From Borrelia hermsii DAH (GTDB lineage Bacteria; Spirochaetota; Spirochaetia; Borreliales; Borreliaceae): a stretch of 58,883 nt of DNA. Shown here piece by piece: positions 57,185-58,883 of this stretch; the stretch's first letter is position 1, and each line of letters starts with the position of its first letter. The position numbers and the translations under genes were made by a program. The stretch lies in NCBI RefSeq assembly GCF_023035675.1, contig NZ_CP073147.1:1-58883 (forward strand). The letters are read 5' to 3'. The notes under the pieces are model-generated. The model was not told the DNA's origin. It saw only the letters and a program-made list of their open reading frames with translations, and did no database searches.

Positions 57185-57275
57185 ATGTTGCAGCACCAGC
57201 TGAGGATATTTCTATCAATGGTATTTTGGATAATATAAATTCTTATCATAAGTTCTATGGTCTAAAGTTAATTGT
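57185..57275 (+). pseudogene. Short lipoprotein-gene fragment
   Basis: The plus strand reads DSIPDVAAPAEDISINGILD, then NINSYHKFYGLKLIV and stops. The SIN-ILD-INS pattern resembles the fragment at 2200-2130 on the minus strand (DISIN, then MNNILDRINEDYK). No start or leader is present. Confidence 0.4.
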
Positions 57276-57382
57276 TTAGGTGGTGTTATTAAGATACCTA
57301 TCTTTTATACATAAGGTCCTTTATCTTGTTGTTGTAAATTGTATTCTAGTCTCTAATAAACGAATATATGTATTAACAGTAA

Positions 57383-57407
57383 AGATAGGCTTACTTGTGG
57401 CCTATCT
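57383..57407. terminator. Hairpin near the right-end pseudogene
   Basis: AGATAGGC pairs with GCCTATCT around a 9-base loop. TAGTAATTTTTAT follows on the plus strand. It could serve the leftward pseudogene ending at 57447 or the preceding fragment. Confidence 0.5.
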
Positions 57408-57446
57408 TAGTAATTTTTATTTAAAGTACTTAATTTAAAGGTAAAC

Positions 57447-58163
57447 TTATCTAGCATCAGTAGTACCGTCAAGTTTGTTCTAACTCATTTTGGTCTTTGG
57501 GATACGTTTTTATAAATTCTATTTCTTCGTATGTTTTATAGGTATTTTTATTACTTTCTTGAACTTTTGGAATCAAAGAACTTACGCCTTTTTTAAGCTT
57601 ATCTCATTTTGTCTTTGCTTGCTGTTCTTTTTGGTAACCAAAATTATTAGTAGTAAGATGTGTAGCATTATTTAGACTTTCTTCAATTGTACTTATTGAA
57701 GAGAATTGTTGTTCGAAGTAGTTCCAAAACTGTGCCCGGATATGAATTGTAATTAATGTTAATAGGTGTTGTGCTACCGAGACTTAAGTAATTTGTGTCT
57801 CCTAAGAGTACCCCCCCCAGCAAAGCCACTTATACTATACCTGCTGAAATTTCACTACTTTTCCAACAGAGTGTGACAAATGCTCTTCTTGACCGCTTAA
57901 AATATCATCAAGCATAGAGGCTCTTGAACTTTTTATAGCTTTTCTATTTCTTGATGTAGAGCCTTTACCACTTGACTTTTTAGTAGTATTGTTTTGATTC
58001 TTGCTAGAAGCATTTCAATAGTTTCTTCATTAGTTTCCAATGTAGAGTTAATTTTATCAGGTAAAATTAACGGATTTATCTTTAAGTTCACCATTAAATA
58101 TTAAATTACAACTAATAAAACTTAAAAGCAAACTTAAGCTAAATACTTTGTCTTTAATTGCAT
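57447..58163 (-). pseudogene. Lipoprotein pseudogene near the right telomere
   Basis: ATG at 58163 begins MQLKTKYLA, and with two one-base corrections the leader would read LSLLLSFISC-like and then NLIFNGELKDKS. Further frames give SSGKGSTSRNRKAIKSSRAS, MLDDILSGQEEHLSHSVGKV, IEESLNNATHLTTNNFGYQK and SLIPKVQESNKNTYKTYEEI. At least five lesions are present, one beside a G8 run (C8 at 57811-57818 on the plus strand). I cannot name the family. It is leftward, away from the telomere. Confidence 0.6.
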
Positions 58164-58209
58164 GTATTTATCATTTCCCCTGTTGTCTAGATTGCTTTTT
58201 TATTAAAAA

Positions 58210-58638
58210 AAAGCAGTTATTAAATAATTTTAGAAAGACTTAAAAATAGCATGTTTTAAGTAAATTACTAGCTTATCTTTATAAAAGACCAATAGAATTA
58301 TATTATTGTTAAATAGTACATCATTTGCATATAAGCCCTTTCCTTTTCATTAATAATTATGACATAAATATTTTATAAGTTCTATATTATTTGATTTATA
58401 GCTGAATATCAGTTGATATAATAATTCAAAGGGAAAATGAAAAGTAATTCAAAAGTATGATTTTGATTCTTTTTAGGGTAATTATGGGCAAAGGAATGTT
58501 TGCTAATAGAAAATTAGAGGTAATTTTAGAGAAAGGCATAATTTCTTTAGGATTTATTTCAAATGAATAAGTAGTAGATATTTTGGTAATAAATTTTTTA
58601 GGTTTGATTTTAGTAAAAATATTTTTTATACTAATCAT
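58210..58638 (-). pseudogene. Right-end copy of the subtelomeric gene, decayed
   Basis: From 58638 the minus strand encodes MISIKNIFTKIKPKKFITKI, then STTYSFEINPKEI, nearly the same as the left copy. It diverges after ~38 codons and stops at 58426. Downstream to about 58210, scattered matches to the 9005-9095 and 19550-19610 copies continue (NEKERAYMQMMYYLTII). No intact frame remains. Confidence 0.6.
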
Positions 58639-58883
58639 TGGTATGCAAATATATATTTATTTATAAAAATGTCAACTTTGGTATATTTTAGTGACAACTA
58701 TGGTGCATTTTCATAGCAACTTTGTCCATTTTGGCGTCAACTCATAAAAATAAGAAATGAAAAAAATCAACTTTGTTCATTTTCGTGGCAACTTTGTTCA
58801 TTTTGGTATCAACTTTGTACATTTTCATAGCAACTTTAGTCAATATTATAATTCAAAGAATCTCATACTAATAACAAATTATA
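58539..58883. repeat. Right telomere and terminal inverted repeat
   Basis: The reverse complement of the last ~345 bases begins TATAATTTGTTATTAGTATG and follows the left end through the 21-bp unit array, with a handful of mismatches. It marks the second hairpin end, so the window is a full linear replicon. Confidence 0.93.

Noticed and set aside
1..58883. Transposase or insertion sequence
   Set aside because: No transposase-like frame or terminal-repeat pair bounded by target duplications was recognised; the only long inverted repeats are telomeric or subtelomeric.
1..58883. tRNA or rRNA genes
   Set aside because: No cloverleaf with a CCA-type end or rRNA-like GC-rich block was seen in this AT-rich plasmid.

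Overview
The window looks like one complete linear plasmid of a relapsing-fever Borrelia. It is very AT-rich, and its first and last ~345 bases are near-perfect inverted copies of each other. Each copy begins at the very end with TATAAT...TTAGTAT, as expected of Borrelia covalently closed hairpin telomeres. The gene families present are Vlp and Vsp variable major lipoproteins, Bdr, Mlp, PF57/50/32/49 partition genes, the telomere resolvase ResT, and relics of a cp32-type prophage. The Vlp/Vsp archive plus a free-standing Vtp-like gene near thyX points to the relapsing-fever group (the lp53-type plasmid of B. hermsii and relatives is the closest thing I know). The species cannot be fixed from sequence reading alone.

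Layout. (1) 1-1883: left telomere, a 21-bp tandem repeat array, a frameshifted subtelomeric gene and an intact repeat-rich bdr. (2) 1981-13949: an archive of silent vlp and vsp cassettes in both orientations. Most lack their 5' end or carry frameshifts; two vlp and one vsp are intact. (3) 14080-26500: prophage-derived accessory DNA (three mlp genes, bdr copies, DUF603 and terminase, a broken tyrosine recombinase, DUF261, a broken ssb). It is interrupted at 16695-19389 by three tandem vsp genes and a degraded internal copy of the left-end module. (4) 26700-36650: a frameshifted secreted protein, lipoproteins, and a purine salvage group (guaA-guaB, an exported MTA/SAH nucleosidase, a dead adenine deaminase). 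(5) 37457-52250: a conserved core in the order I recall for the circular plasmid cp26 of Lyme Borrelia (purine permease, small lipoproteins, ImmA-like protein, ankyrin protein, PTS glucose permease, acylphosphatase, resT, lipoprotein, PF57-PF50-ParA-PF49). The PTS gene is doubled and the chb genes are absent. (6) 52251-57101: a candidate small RNA, a lipoprotein, a vtp/ospC-type gene with its own promoter and terminator, a P12-type lipoprotein and thyX. (7) 57102-58883: decayed lipoprotein genes, a decayed subtelomeric gene and the right telomere.

How it fits together. ResT resolves replicated telomeres and PF57/50/32/49 maintain the plasmid, so the core is probably essential. GuaA/GuaB, the permease, MTAN and ThyX supply nucleotides to a host-dependent organism with few biosynthetic pathways. 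Vtp is a surface lipoprotein probably expressed in the tick, while the vlp/vsp archive supplies donor sequence for antigenic variation at an expression site that I do not see here.

The observations I consider most novel are: an internal fossil of a plasmid end (subtelomeric gene plus bdr) at the border of the archive, with an inverted partner at 8640-9090; a perfect 25-bp-arm palindrome at a vlp recombination junction; a perfect 28-bp-arm palindrome before the PTS genes; a palindrome between parA and PF49; and a promoter-plus-terminator unit for an undescribed ~75-nt RNA beside the partition genes.
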